Positions 43,405 to 54,720 of a stretch of DNA of 64,000 bases are shown here, piece by piece. Positions within the stretch are counted from its first letter, which is position 1. Each line of letters opens with the position of its first letter. The position numbers and the translations under genes were made by a program. The notes under the pieces are model-generated. The model saw nothing but the letters and a program-made list of their open reading frames with translations. It ran no database searches and was not told where the DNA came from. The stretch comes from Apodemus sylvaticus (lineage: Eukaryota; Chordata; Mammalia; Rodentia; Muridae): contig NC_067472.1 of NCBI RefSeq assembly GCF_947179515.1, forward strand, positions 79,829,766-79,893,765, read 5' to 3'.

Positions 43405-44160
43405 GAGGAGAAAGCTATTTGATTATGCATTCTGCCTGTCCTGTTTCCTCAGTGCAGGCTTTTGAAATCCCCAAAGCCACAATTTGCCTCTTGTTTTCTG
43501 CAGCTCCTGCAGCTGAGCCCCGAGGCCATGAATGTTTTATATCTGGCTGCCCAGTGAGGAGGGCATGGGCTACCAGGAGATATTGGATGAGAGACATATT
43601 TGTTAATATTAAAAATCACCCCCTACATATTTGCCCTGAGTCACCAAGACCCCCAGGACCCCTGTGGGCCTCACCTGCCTGGCCTGAGCTCCTCCATAGC
43701 CTCCGGCTGGATGGGGTCGATGGAGTGCACAGGCTGTCAGGAGCCCAGGAGACCCACGGCGTGACATTGGAAGGTCCCTGTTAAATGCCACCTCCGATTT
43801 GGGCCACTTCACTTTAAAAGGCAGGATCCACACAAGAGCAGTGCTAATGACTCAAGTGGTCTGAGATTAGACCTGTGGAGAAGGGCAGAGAGAGCCGCCA
43901 GTCTCTGCTGAGTGGGCTGGGTGGAGGGCGTCCCACTAATTGCCACACTCTGGAGAAGATGCCAGCTAGTGCGAGCCCTCCTCCTCAGAGGGCAGAGCGA
44001 GAAATTAGCTCAAATTGGAGCTGGAAAGATTTAGGTTATATGTAAGAAGGAACTTTCTCAACTCTGAAATATGCTACCAAGAGAGGCTGCGGGTTCTCCA
44101 CAGAGAGGCTAAAAATAGCTCATTCTTTAAAAATAGGTCTGGGCGGCTTTGAACATGGCC
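43405..44160. promoter_or_regulatory. Conserved-looking non-coding block with two MEF2 sites
   Basis: Non-repetitive, with TTGATTATGCAT at 43419-43430 (PBX/HOX or POU type), TGACTCA (AP-1) at 43850-43856, and two perfect MEF2 consensus sites (YTAWWWWTAR): CTAAAAATAG at 44109-44118 and TTAAAAATAG at 44127-44136. No coding frame. Conservation is inferred from style; I could not align it. Confidence 0.35.
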
Positions 44161-44574
44161 AGCACAGGCATGGGGAAGGTCTGCAGAGCCCAGCGTCTGC
44201 CTGGCCCTATGCCCCTCCGCCCCAGACATTGGTCCCTATGGGGATGGCTTCTGGGTATCTCAGATGTGTGCAGAGCAGTCTTTTCTACAGCCCTACGGAA
44301 CCAGCCGGGGCTACCAGGCTCTAACAGGGACAGTCACTCCTGCTGGCTAGTTGCACTGTCCCCCACCCTCATTTACTTCTGGTTGCTCTGACCCTCCCTG
44401 TTGCTGCACCCCAGCTCTGAGACTTGCTGGGGCAGTCAGTTCCACCTCCTGCTTCTCAGTCCCCAAGGGACTGACAGCCTCCCTGGAGAGGACAGCAGCC
44501 CTCCCTGATGGCTCCCTGCCTGCTCTTTCTCCGAATCCCTTCCCCACTAGGCGGTCAGAGGGGAAGTCTGGATT

Positions 44575-44650
44575 TGGGGTGCAGCTCTGTGGTAGAATGT
44601 GGGGCTATGCATGAAGCTCTGGGTCCCACCACTGTCCAAACAAACAACCC
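44575..44650 (+). repeat. ID-like SINE
   Basis: GTGCAGCTCTGTGGTAGAAT then GTGGGGCTATGCATGAAGCT then CTGGGTCCCACCACTG follows ID order (GTAGCTCAGTGGTAGAGC and CATGAAGCCCTGGGTTC). A/C-rich tail. Confidence 0.7.
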
Positions 44651-45074
44651 AAGTGTGTCTTGCCTCAGGAAAGTGATTGCCCCTGCTTCCCTCACAGGAT
44701 CTCAGGATCAAGTCCAAACCCCCAGACGGGCTTCAGACTTTCTATGAAGGGCCCCTATTTTCCCCTCCAGCAACTCTCACCCCTGTGTGCCCTACCCAAG
44801 CTCCATCTCGGCTCCACTTTGCCTGAAACCTCTCTCCTGCTTCTTTCAGACCCTCAGTCTGGATGGTACCCACTCTAGGGGCTTCTCACTCTACACCCCT
44901 GGACCTCCTGTTTTGACTGCCTTGGTACAGAAGTCCCCATCCCATTTTGAGGCAAGCCCATACATCTGCCCCTAGTACATGCCTCCTACTTAGAGAAAGG
45001 CCTGGTGTTTCCAGGCCCAAGAACTCTGAGCTTATTTGGAGTGTAGAGGAATGGCAAGATATGTACTACTGTTC

Positions 45075-45155
45075 ATTGGGGTGGGTTATGCCTGTAATCA
45101 TAGCTGAGGCCATCCTGGGCCACAGAGTGAGAGTCTGTCTCAAAAAACCAAAGAG
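45075..45155 (+). repeat. B1-like fragment
   Basis: GGGTTATGCCTGTAATCATA then CATCCTGGGCCACAGAGTGA then GAGTCTGTCTC, with a short A-run. Internally deleted B1. Confidence 0.65.
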
Positions 45156-45252
45156 TGTTGGGGGGAGGCGGGAGGGGGAGGCCACCATGTGGGTTCGCCT
45201 TATGAAGCAACTTTTAAACAGCAACAACCACCACCACAACAACAACAAAACA

Positions 45253-45350
45253 GACATGGCAACTTGAGATCCTAGCACTTTAGAGGCAGAGGATGGAGAA
45301 TCAGGAATTGGAGAGCAGCCTTGGCTACTGGGGAAACACTGAAGGGAGAG
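45253..45350 (+). repeat. B1-like fragment
   Basis: AGACATGGCAACTTGAGATC then CTAGCACTTTAGAGGCAGAG and AGAGCAGCCTTGGCTACTGG. Preceded by a (CAA)n-type run at 45222-45250. Confidence 0.6.
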
Positions 45351-45617
45351 GGAGAGTAGGAAAGTGAGAGGGAGACAGGGAAAGGGTGGAAGGGGAAAAC
45401 TGAAAAGTTTCCCCACAGTGTAATGTCCCTCGCCCACTCTGCTCCATTCCAGCTGACCAGGACAGACTGGGGGCTGAGCTCAGGGCAGACAATAGAGGAG
45501 GAGACATTGGTGACAGGCTTTTCTCCAGGCTAGCCCTGAGCTGTAGGGGCCATTTAGAACAGAGGGAAAAATTAACAAATCAATTTGTTTGTGTGAGTCT
45601 GGGAGTAAACCCAGTCG

Positions 45618-45685
45618 TACAATGGGGAGTCACTGTCCCTTGATCATAAAATACAATGGGGAGTCACTGTCCCTTGATCATAAAA
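45618..45685. repeat. Perfect 34-bp tandem duplication
   Basis: Two identical adjacent 34-bp units (45618-45651 and 45652-45685) beginning TACAATGGGGAGTCACTG. No mismatches, so the event is recent. Confidence 0.97.
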
Positions 45686-46289
45686 TACAGATGAATGTTT
45701 CAACTGCTTGGCAGGGCAGAAGTGAGACCCCAGGTTAGTCACAGCAATGGTGAAGTGGTACAGTCCTACTACCAATGGTGAAGTGGTGAAGTCGAACCGT
45801 GTTCCTCTAACAGTACCCCACAGAAGCCCTGTGTGTGCTTGGTGCCGGTCCTCAGTATTCCAGCCAGGGAAAGGTGAAGGGGAGAGGTTACCAAGGAGAT
45901 CACCACACTTCCCTACACACTCCAGACTCCCCATCCCCCTCCTCAGCTGCATTACTAAGTTACTCCATAAGCATGTGATTTGAACATTTTAATTTCATCT
46001 GTGGCCTCTCAGCTCTCTCATCTCAAGATGACCTGCCTGGCAATGCACTGAGGCTGCCCATGAATAAAGTTAATTTCCCATAAAAAAAAGAAAGAAAGAA
46101 AGGTAAAAGAAAGTCTAGCAGCTAGCAGACAGTACAGGCTCAGGGATGGGCTGCGTATCAGGCCAGGCTCCCCAGCAGGGCCTGCCACTGCCCCATCCTG
46201 CCCCCTTGTATCTGCTTCCAGCTCCCGGTGTGTCCCCAACTGCTCTTCCTGGTTCTCAGGTCCCTGGGATCGCTAGCAGCTCTAGATCA

Positions 46290-46450
46290 TTTCCCAATGT
46301 ATGCGGGAATATTTATTTAGACATGAACGCTCTCCAAGTGTTCTCTGTAATAACCGAGACTTTAATAACATCTTTAATAACAAACCTTATTATAAGCTAA
46401 TTAATCAGCTACCTCTACGATCGTGCCATTAAATGGAGCATGGCAATCAC
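46290..46450. promoter_or_regulatory. AT-rich conserved-looking non-coding block
   Basis: GGGAATATTTATTTAGACAT (forkhead-like), two TTTAATAACA-type words, GCTAATTAATCAGC with homeodomain TAATTA at 46398-46403, and GCCATTAAATGG. Not simple sequence and no recognised repeat. This is the style of deeply conserved developmental enhancers, inferred only. Confidence 0.35.
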
Positions 46451-48275
46451 AGAAGACATTCAGCCCTGCAAAAGAGAGCTGGGCCAGAAGTAACCAAGGC
46501 CTGGAAACTAGGTCGCTGCCTCTGCTCCAAGACCTCTCCCTGTGCAGGTGCAGTCCTCAGAATGGGTCACCTGGGTTCAGATCTGCCGGGTCTCAGGCTT
46601 GACCAGGAAGTGGTCCTTTTTCTCCCCTCCCCCACAATGGGACAAAACAGGATTGGGAAAAGTCGTGTGCCAAATCCTGAGTGGTCAAGTCAACCATTCT
46701 TTCCACCTGCCTCTCCCAGCCTCGCTTTCTGGGCTGGCTTTAACTCATGAGCACAGGACCCAAAGAATGTGCTGGAAAACCACGTACACTTTCAGCCTGT
46801 CTGCACTTTCCTACATTCTGGAAAGACTATTTCACATCTCCTCAGTCCTCATGCCTCTGGTGCCCCTATTTCCTGCCTAACCTCATGGTTAGCGACCCTT
46901 GCTCAGTGGTGAGGAGAGTCTTGTAGTTTTTCAAGGAACTCAGTCAGAGCCTGTGGTTATCTAAGGAAGACCTTCACAAGATCTGGCCTGTTCATGCTTC
47001 CTCATGGGAGGAGGAGGGTCATGAGAGCCTTGCCTGAGGTTCCAGCTACTTTCCTGTCATCCATTTACATAAGCCTGGTTCAGCTACACAGGGCCTGGGG
47101 AGGGGCAAGAGTTAAAGTGGGTGGGGATGGGTGGAAGGCTGACGGGGAAACAGAGGTCATCATGCAGCATCAGAAGGCCTTTGCCCTTTCTCGGTGGTCT
47201 AGGTGAAGAGTCATCCATGCTCCTGGAAGGAACTTGGACTTGGGTGGAAACCATTTCTTGTGTCTGTCACTGCCTCTGTCTGGGCACCTAGAAACCGACT
47301 CCCCAGGAAAAGCCCACAACAGCATTCAACTCAAATCTTATCCAAATTCCCGTTTCCCTGTACCCTTTGGGTTGAACAACAGAGTTGCCAGCCAGCCACT
47401 GGATTCTAGAACCCTCTCTCATCTCCTTACCTTCTGTCTTGCTCCTAGGATTGGGCTCGGAGTTTCCATGCACCAGGTGTGCACCCCCCCCCACCCTACC
47501 CCACTGCTATTACTTGATCATCTAAGCAGGCGGTAGACCAGAAGCTCCATCTCCCACTTGACCTCTACCCTTTTGCACAGTCACCCCAGCCTGCTACCCC
47601 AGCCTGCTTACTCTGAGACCCTGTGCCCGGAGCCTCCTCTATCATTTCCAATTCAATTATTCTCAGTCCACACCTGCTGAGAACCCATCCCCACGACAAT
47701 ACTCCAGTGGGAGCTGTCAAGGTCACCTGTGATCTCTGCTTGGCCAGTCAGTCCATGGGTCACTTTTCTATCCTGTCCACCTTTCTTCTCATATCTACTC
47801 TCTTGAATGCCCTTTCCCCCAGACCCCAGGCTATCCCAGTTTTCTTTCCACGCTTGTCTGCAGTTTAGCTTCCTCGGCTGGGCTCCTGGCTCTGCTCACT
47901 CAGCCCCAGATGCCTTTTCTTCTTTCCTCTTCCAGTCCTTCTGCCCTCTCTCCCATGTTGCCGCCTCATTTCTTCTTCTATGCTGATGATGTTTCCAGCT
48001 CTGACAGCTCCCAACCACAGAGTTGTACATTAACTGCTCGCTCGATAGCTACGAAGACAGAAAATAACCATTTCAAGCAAATATGGCCCCTGAAAGATTC
48101 CACCTAGCAAGACTTCTTCCCTTCTCTTGGGCTTTTCTGTTTCAACAAATACATTGTCATCTGCCCAATCGCTCAAGCCAAAGGCCAGCCTGGACTTTAA
48201 GACAGCCACTCCTCCCACGCCCCCCACCACCACCAGCAAATCCTATCAGCATGAAGCCTCATCTATTTCTGATGA
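46451..48275. other. Gsg1l: Unique intronic sequence
   Basis: No gene or clear repeat supported. Pyrimidine-rich on + in 47350-48000. Confidence 0.45.
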
Positions 48276-48279
48276 TGAA

Positions 48280-48600
48280 ACAAAATACTCAAGACTAGAC
48301 ACTGATGTGGAATAGAAGTTTATTTGGTGCATGGTTCTGGATCCGGGAAGCCTGTGAGCAGGGCACTGGCGTCCACTCTGCATCAGAGTATTAGGTCTGA
48401 CAGTGCACTGGCACCTGGGGGAGACACCATGTATTGACAGAGCAAGAGAGGCAGCTTCCTTTGCTGTATACCAACATCATCATCATCTTAATCACCCTCA
48501 CAAGCCACACCTCCAGATGTAATTAGATCCAAATGTGGGGGCTATGTCTCCAACATAAGCTTTGGTGGGACACACATACATTTTGACTGGATTTCAGTCA
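48280..48600 (+). repeat. RMR-type element copy
   Basis: GATGATGAAACAAAATACTC then GAAGTTTATTTGGTGCATGG, AATCACCCTCACAAGCCACA and CTCCAACATAAGCTTTGGTG then GGACACAC. Diverged relative of the RMR interior. Confidence 0.5.
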
Positions 48601-48669
48601 CTTATCCAGCCCAGCCTCTTACCTAGGCACCTTTCTTCTCCCTTCCCTATGAGCAGTAACTGCGGTGCT

Positions 48670-48785
48670 TTTAAAAAGACAGTGGACTGGACTCGAGGCA
48701 CAGTGGTGGAGTGCTTTCCTAGTGAGTGTGGCCATGGGCCTGACTTTCACAGCAGACCCTTTAAAATGCAGAGAGTTCCACCATG
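48670..48785 (+). repeat. ID-like SINE fragment
   Basis: CACAGTGGTGGAGTGCTTTC then CTAGTGAGTGTGGCCATGGG resembles the ID A-box half. Confidence 0.5.
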
Positions 48786-48868
48786 TCTTTTAGAGATGTA
48801 CAACTTTCATTTATTGAACTTTCTTAAAGTGTTGCCCATCCTGTTTGGGGATAAGTAGAATTCAGTCT

Positions 48869-49025
48869 ATGGACCCTTTAATACAGTTTTTCACATTGTG
48901 GTGGCCACAACCGTAATATTATTTTGTTGCTACTTCACAACTAATTTTGCTACTGTTATGAATGTAAATATATCATTTGACATCCAAAAGAGTCACAAGC
49001 CACAGGTTGAGAACCAGTGTTCTAA
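48869..49025. mobile_element. URR1-type hAT-Charlie DNA transposon fossil
   Basis: GGACCCTTTAATACAGTTTT then TCACATTGTGGTGGCCACAA, TTTGTTGCTACTTCACAACT, TTTTGCTACTGTTATGAATG and the terminal CACAGGTTGAGAACCAGTG (the CAGTGGTTCTCAACC inverted end). A rodent non-autonomous hAT element whose right end is nearly intact. Confidence 0.85.
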
Positions 49026-49174
49026 AGCAAGACTTGTGGAAATGAATTATTTAGCCTGCAGCTATGTCTAGCTTTGGTGCAAAGCTGTGAGATCCTGTAT
49101 TAGGTCCTGTGTGGCCTTGCCTCCTCTCCCCTAACTAAAGTCAGGAATGCCAGCTCCTGAAGCTGCTTGGAAGT

Positions 49175-49445
49175 CTCTGTGGTGAAATATCTGATGCAAA
49201 CTTAAGGGGAGGAAGGTCTACTTTAGCTCATGGTCTTGAGCAGAGAGCATCCCGGTGTGGACAGTCTCTGGTGGAGGAGGCACAGAGATGGGCCAGGGCC
49301 ATCATCTGGGGACCAGCCCCTGGACAGGTGAGCCGTTTGCGGGACATTTCACACCCACTCTGTAACTGCCCTCACTAATGTCTTCCTTTCATAAGAATGT
49401 TCGCAGAGCCTTCTTACTGTTCATACCACCAATGAATATTTACTT
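49175..49445 (+). repeat. RMR-type element copy
   Basis: GTGGTGAAATATCTGATGCA then AGGTCTACTTTAGCTCATGG and TTGAGCAGAGAGCATCCCGG. Diverged. Confidence 0.45.
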
Positions 49446-49449
49446 ATTA

Positions 49450-51060
49450 TTACTGTGTGGGATGTGGGTAGTATAGCCTCATGTGTTGGGGTCAGAGGAC
49501 AGCTTTCAGCAGTTCTCTCCTTCCACAGTGGTCATCAGGCCTGTGTAGAAAGGGTTTTCACTCACTGAGCCTCCCCACTCACCCCCATTTTACAAACCTG
49601 CTCCTGAGAGTCCTGGTGACTCTTAAATCCTTTGGGCAAGAGACACCCTTGGGGAAACGACTGGAAGAGGCTGGGTGGGGGGCAGGAGGTGGGATGCAGG
49701 AGGCTCCTCCAGGGGCCGGGGCTTCTGAGAGGGTAGCAGTATCAGAGCAACTAATGAGCACTGGGCAGGAACACAAGGGAAAGCCTTCTCCTTCCAGGTT
49801 GTGGGTCCCACAGTAAAGTGTAATGATTGAAGCGTGTGTTGACACAGCGTGCGTAGTGGATGTTGGGACTGGTGGCACAGAGCACAGGTGAGGCAGGAGC
49901 CGAGCTAGGAAGCATGTATGTGTGTTAGTAGACTCGCAATATCATGTGGGTAAGCATCCCTCATCTGAAATTCTGGGACCAGAAATAGAGTGTTATTTTT
50001 TGATCTGAGGTATTTGTGTATGCAAATGAGGTATCTTGGGAGGGACCCTCGGTTAAACAGGAAGTTCATTTTTTGCTTTATCTCCACCTCAGACACAGCC
50101 CAGAGGGTTTTATGATGCTCACACCTGTGTTTTGACTATGGCTTGTCACATGAAGTCAGGGGCAGGCTTGCCGCATGTCAGCACTGAAGAAGTTTATGAC
50201 TTTAGAGCATTTTGAATTTTTTGATTTTGTGTTATTCTCAACCCACATAAAAGAAACATCCAAAACCAGTGGAGAAAGAAGGAGCCATTCTATTGGGGCT
50301 CAAAGCGATGAGCTGATCACTGAGGAGGCGACAACAGGTCCTCCCCTCACACCATGCAGCAGGCTAAACTCTAGATGGACTAATAAACTTCCACAAGTGT
50401 GGTGGAGAAATACAGGAGAACGTGTTAAGGAGACACAAGAAGCAAAGGCCAGAACAGGCTGATAGGACAGCCACCCAGTGCTTCTATACATGAATGCATA
50501 AACAAACTGGTCCAGCCAGATCTCAGACATTTCTTCAGAAATGAAAACAAATGAGCGTTCCAGCCATGAGAAGACATGGAAGGATGCTTATTTATTGGTG
50601 ACAAGCCAGCAGGGAAGACAGTACAGACTCCAACACCACCACATGTGGAAATGCCAGAGAGGAGGCAGGAAATAAATGTGAGGTTGCTGGCCGCTTAGGG
50701 GCCGTCCGGAGGAAGCCGCTGACCAGGAAAGCTTTAGAGATGGGAGCTCTTCCGGATGGCACTGAAGGGCGCCATGCATCACCTCAGAGCTGCCAGCCCC
50801 AGGGCTGTGCGGCACACGCAGGAGTTGGGGGCTCGCCACCGAGAGTTTTAGTGACTAGCAGTGTGTGCACCATGGCTCCTCCTTAGGAAAGCGTGCCCCA
50901 CCCCGAGAAAGTGACCTCTGAACTGAGGGTGTGGCAAGGACTTGAGCACTCTGTGCTTGACAATCAAGCTCCTCTGAAAAGCAAAATTTACTGCTGGGAA
51001 AAGAAAGACAGAGGAGACAGGTAGCGGGATTAGTAGCCTGAGTACATAAAGAACTTCTAT
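49450..51060. other. Gsg1l: Unique intronic sequence
   Basis: No gene or well-supported repeat. 50480-50840 has slightly higher CpG (for example 50690-50720) but no promoter motif. Confidence 0.45.
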
Positions 51061-51075
51061 CAAGCCACAGGGAGA

Positions 51076-52110
51076 TGAGTGTGTGTGTGTGTGTGTGTGT
51101 GTGTGTCTGTGTGTGTGAATGAGTGCGTGTGTGAGTGTGTGTGTGTGATGTGTGTGTAGGATGTGTGTGTGTGAGTGTTTATGTGGTGTGGTATGGTGTA
51201 TGTATGATTTGTGTATGAGTGTGTGAGTGAGCATGTGTGTATGTGAGTGAGCATATGTGTGTGATGTGTGATGTGTGTGTGTGTATGTGGAATGGTGTAT
51301 ATATGGTTTGTGTGTGAGTGTATGTATCTGAGTGTGTGTGGTGTGGTGTATGTATGATTGGTATGTGAGTGTACATGTGTGAGTGTGTATGATGTGGTGA
51401 ATATTTTGTTTGTGTGAGTGTGTGTGTGAGTGTTTGTGTGATGTGTGTGAATGTGTGATGTGGTGTATTTATGGTTTGTGTGTGTATGAGAAAGAGTGAG
51501 TGTGTGATGTGTGAGTGTTTGTGTGATGTGTGTGAGTGTGTATATATGAGAGAGAGTGAGTGTGTGATGTGTGAATGTTTGTGTGATGTGTGTGAATGCG
51601 TGATGTGGTGTACTTATGGTTTGTGTGATGTGTGTGAGTGTGTGATGTGTATTTATGGTTTGTGTGTGAGTGTGTGTGAGAGTGAGTGTGTAATGTGTGT
51701 GTGTGAATGTGTGTGATATGGTATATTGATGGTTTGTGTGTGAGTGTGTGTGTGAGAGAGAGAGAGTAAGTGTGTGATGTGTGAGTGTGTATGAATGTGA
51801 ATGTGTGTGAGTGTGTGGTGTGGTGTATTTGTGGTCTGTGTGTGAGTGTTTGTTTGGTATGAGTATGTGAGGTGTTTGAATATGTTCATTGAGTGTGTAT
51901 ATGGTATATGGCTATGTATGAGTATATGTATGTAGTATGCAGTGTGTATGGTGTTGTGTGGTGTGTGTGGTATGTGTGATATTTGTATGTGTGTGTGTGT
52001 GTGTGTGTGTACCTGTGGGTGGTGTATAGTGTGTGAGGTAGGGTGTGGAGTATGTGGTATGTCTGTGAGTATATATGTGGTATGTATGTGGTGTGTTGAG
52101 GTTTGGTCTG
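51076..52110. repeat. TG-rich tract, about 1 kb
   Basis: Begins with a clean (TG)n (51076-51106) and continues as imperfect TGTGTGAG, TGTATG and TGTGATG variants to a second clean (TG)n at 51985-52010. Open frames on either strand here are Val/Cys-, Thr/His- or Ser-rich artefacts of the repeat. Confidence 0.95.
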
Positions 52111-52202
52111 TTGCTGTGTATTGCAATGCTAAATACTGGCTGCAAAGATCTAGATGTCCTTGAATAAATCTTCGGGGATGAGGAAATCCTCACATCCACC
52201 AA

Positions 52203-52665
52203 GTGATGCTGTGAAAATTTGCTTCTTAATTTAAAACTGGTTAAATCTTTATTGGTTAAATAAAGATGCTGACAGCCTGTAGCTGAAGAGAGGAGAGATA
52301 GGCAGGGCTTCAGTTGCCCAGCTTGGGGTCTGAGGCAGAGATCAGGAGGAGGAGAGAGAGAGAGGAGAGGAGAGGAGAGGAGAGGGGAAGACACCATGGG
52401 GGAGGTGGATCGTGAGGGCTGGCCAGACTGAGCAGGGGCGGCCCTGGTGGAACACGGCAGGTGATATCTCAGGGTCCCTGGCAGGGGAGTAGACGACTAG
52501 CATGAGGGGTCAGATCTGCCCAGCTCTGGTGATTTAAGGCTTATTATAAATATGAAGGCTTTGTGTCTTTTATTTGGGAACTAAGTGATCAAGGAGGGAT
52601 AGGAACCGGCAAATATCTCAGGAGGATAAAGCTATTAAATCCATGCTATTCTGATCTGTATAGTA
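52203..52665 (+). mobile_element. Rodent ERV-type LTR-like remnant
   Basis: CTTTATTGGTTAAATAAAGA then TGCTGACAGCCTGTAGCTGA then GGAGAGATAGGCAGGGCTTC and, later, CTTATTATAAATATGAAGGC then TTTATTTGGGAACTAAGTGA match the order of a common mouse LTR type. It includes a GAGAG-rich stretch (52349-52385). No coding part. The family name is not asserted. Confidence 0.45.
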
Positions 52666-52754
52666 ATATTGAGGCAAAAACAAAAACAAAAACCAGAAGA
52701 AAATAAAACAAACTACACAACAGAAACAAAACTCAGGAGAGTCTGAATCAGAGC

Positions 52755-53245
52755 CTGTCCTGGTTAAGTTTTTAATTTTGTTTCATAGTTTGTTTTTATC
52801 AACTTGACACAATCTGGAGTCATCTGGGAAAAGGGAACCTCAACTGAGACAATGCCCACATTTGATTTGGCTGATAGACAGGTGTGTAGGTTATTTTCCT
52901 GATTGATGGTTGATGTGGGTGGGCCCAAGCACACTGCACCCCGCTCTCCGGGCAGGTGGTCCTGGCTGCGATGAGAAAGCCGGCTGAGCAAGCCCTGGGG
53001 AGCAAGCTGGGAGGCTGCACCCACCCATTGCTTCTGCAGCAGCTCTGGCCTGCAGGTTCCGGTCCCGACTCCATCCTTGATAGGTATCGTGGATGTTACC
53101 TGAGTGCTGTGACATGTTGGTCTCCTGTCTCCCTCTCATCATCTACCCCCTTCCTCTTCAGGACTGTCTCCCTCCTGAAGACTGAGTCTGTAGCTTGAAG
53201 CTGACCACACAGGAAGCCTCAGATGACACGGTCTATAACCGGCTC
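52755..53245 (-). repeat. RMR element, full length, opposite orientation
   Basis: TTTTTATCAACTTGACACAA then TCTGGAGTCATCTGGGAAAA, CTCAACTGAGACAATGCCCA, GATTGATGGTTGATGTGGGT then GGGCCCAAGC, and GAAAGCCGGCTGAGCAAGCC then CTGGGGAGCAAGC is the reverse complement of the 38975 copy. Confidence 0.8.
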
Positions 53246-53374
53246 CCCAAGAAAATTGCTGCTTTGTAATAATCCTGGTGGTTGGAATGATTTGTGCCTA
53301 GTGGGCATCAGATACTGAGGCTGCCTTATTTTTGGGTCTCTTCAGATTCTCCATGCTTTCCACAATCTTCATCT

Positions 53375-53475
53375 TTGGAATGAGGAAGGATTGGAGGTTC
53401 AGAGGGGTCAAGTGCTTAGCCCAAAACTCCACGGAGAAAGTGTGATGGAAGACAGCCCATCCCCCATTCCCCCAG
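53375..53475 (-). repeat. MIR fragment
   Basis: GGAATGAGGAAGGATTGGAG then GTTCAGAGGGGTCAAGTGCT then TAGCCCAAAACTCC is antisense MIR. Confidence 0.55.
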
Positions 53476-53584
53476 CTCACAGCTTTCCTAGGACAATTAC
53501 CTATCATACCCTGCACATGCTCAGAGCTAAACAGTCTGCAAAACATTTACTCCAGCTGTACTTGACTGTGTCACAGGTTACCTT

Positions 53585-53950
53585 TGTGTCACCAAAATGA
53601 CAATACCCAGCAGATACCCTTAGGTTTAAGAGGAAAGGATTTTTCTTTGACTCATGGTTGAACTCCATCCTGGTCGCAGAGGCAGACCGCACAGCTCATG
53701 TGGGAGCAGGTGTATGGTAGCGGCTGCTCACATCATGGTGGACCAAGAAGCAGGGAGCCAGACAGGCCGAGCGGCAGGGATAATGGCTCTTCCCTGTGAG
53801 CTATCACCTCCAATGTGGCCGCACTTCCTACAACATCCATAGTTTCCACAAAAGCACCAGCAGCTGCAGTGAGAACAAGTGTCCAAGGCCTGAACCGGTG
53901 GGGACGTTCCTTAGAGGACAGCTTAGATTCAAGCCACACACTATCTCATT
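53585..53950 (+). repeat. RMR element copy with (AAC)n tail
   Basis: GAGGAAAGGATTTTTCTTTG then ACTCATGGTTGAACTCCATC, GCTGCTCACATCATGGTGGA and TTAGATTCAAGCCACACACT. It is followed directly by the AAC microsatellite. Confidence 0.6.
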
Positions 53951-53954
53951 TAAA

Positions 53955-53991
53955 AACAACAACAACAACAACAACAACAACAATAACAGCA
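53955..53991. repeat. (AAC)n microsatellite
   Basis: About 12 AAC triplets with a single AAT interruption, followed by AACAGCAACAAAAA. Confidence 0.95.
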
Positions 53992-54334
53992 ACAAAAAGC
54001 ACTGTTTGCATTAAAAAGAAATCTGTGAGGTTAATTTTATGACCCTCAATCATGAGCTTTGTGCCACATATGACTGCAGGCTAAAGCCAGCCCTTTGTCT
54101 GCATTGTTAAGAAAGTCTTATTGGAGAAACTCATTAGTCAGTATAGCTCCCACAGCCAGAAGAATGAGTTAAACCATTTTTTAAAAACAGACAACATGGC
54201 CCCCCCAGACTCAAATGTTTTCCTTTTTGGCCCCTTTCAGGTTTCTAACACCATACATGTTTCCTTTGATTAAACTTCTAAGGGGCTAGCCTGGATCCTC
54301 TGATCCACCCCACTGCCTTCCAGCCTCTGCTCTC

Positions 54335-54526
54335 TGTTGGGGTTTTGTCTAAGCTCCACCCCACACCTACCTGGCAATAGCCAGGTATGCCCCGCCCCAG
54401 AGATCTGTCCCACTATAAGAGGGGCTACTTGCTCCTCCTCTCTCTCTTTGCTCTCCGCTCTCCCACATTCTCACCTCTCTGCCCCTGGGGCTCTTTCCCC
54501 CTCCACATGGTCATGGCCGGCCTCCA

Positions 54527-54576
<50 letters not shown>

Positions 54577-54720
54577 TCTACCACTAATTCCCATCCCCTA
54601 CTCTGAATAAACTCTATTCTATATCATGTCTGTGTGTGTGTGGTCCCTCAGGGGCAGAGGTGCCCAGGCAAGGGCCCATCTGGACACCTTCCCCACGCCG
54701 CCTAGCCACACTCACCTAAC
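54335..54720 (+). mobile_element. LTR-like element with TATA-like box and poly(A) signal
   Basis: The order is GTTGGGGTTTTGTCTAAGC, ACCTGGCAATAGCCAGGTAT, a TATA-like CTATAAG (54413-54419) after a GATCTGTCCCA segment, a pyrimidine-rich leader with (TC)n (54533-54570), AATAAA at 54606-54611 and a GT-rich TCTGTGTGTGTGTGG (54629-54643). This is the U3-R-U5 layout of a retroviral-type LTR of the type seen in mouse endogenous elements. No gag, pol or env remnant adjoins it, so it is probably solo or truncated. It is in sense with Gsg1l, and its poly(A) signal ends 250 bp before the second exon. Boundaries are approximate and the family is not asserted. Confidence 0.55.
54533..54570. repeat. (TC)n microsatellite inside the LTR-like element
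   Basis: Nineteen CT dinucleotides on +. Confidence 0.95.

Noticed and set aside
43198..43422. Leu/Ser-rich membrane-protein-like open frame
   Set aside because: Artefact of the polypyrimidine tract; not a real hydrophobic protein.
51471..52397. Open frames rich in Cys/Val (plus) and Thr/His/Ile (minus)
   Set aside because: Direct products of the TG-rich tract and its flank, not genes.
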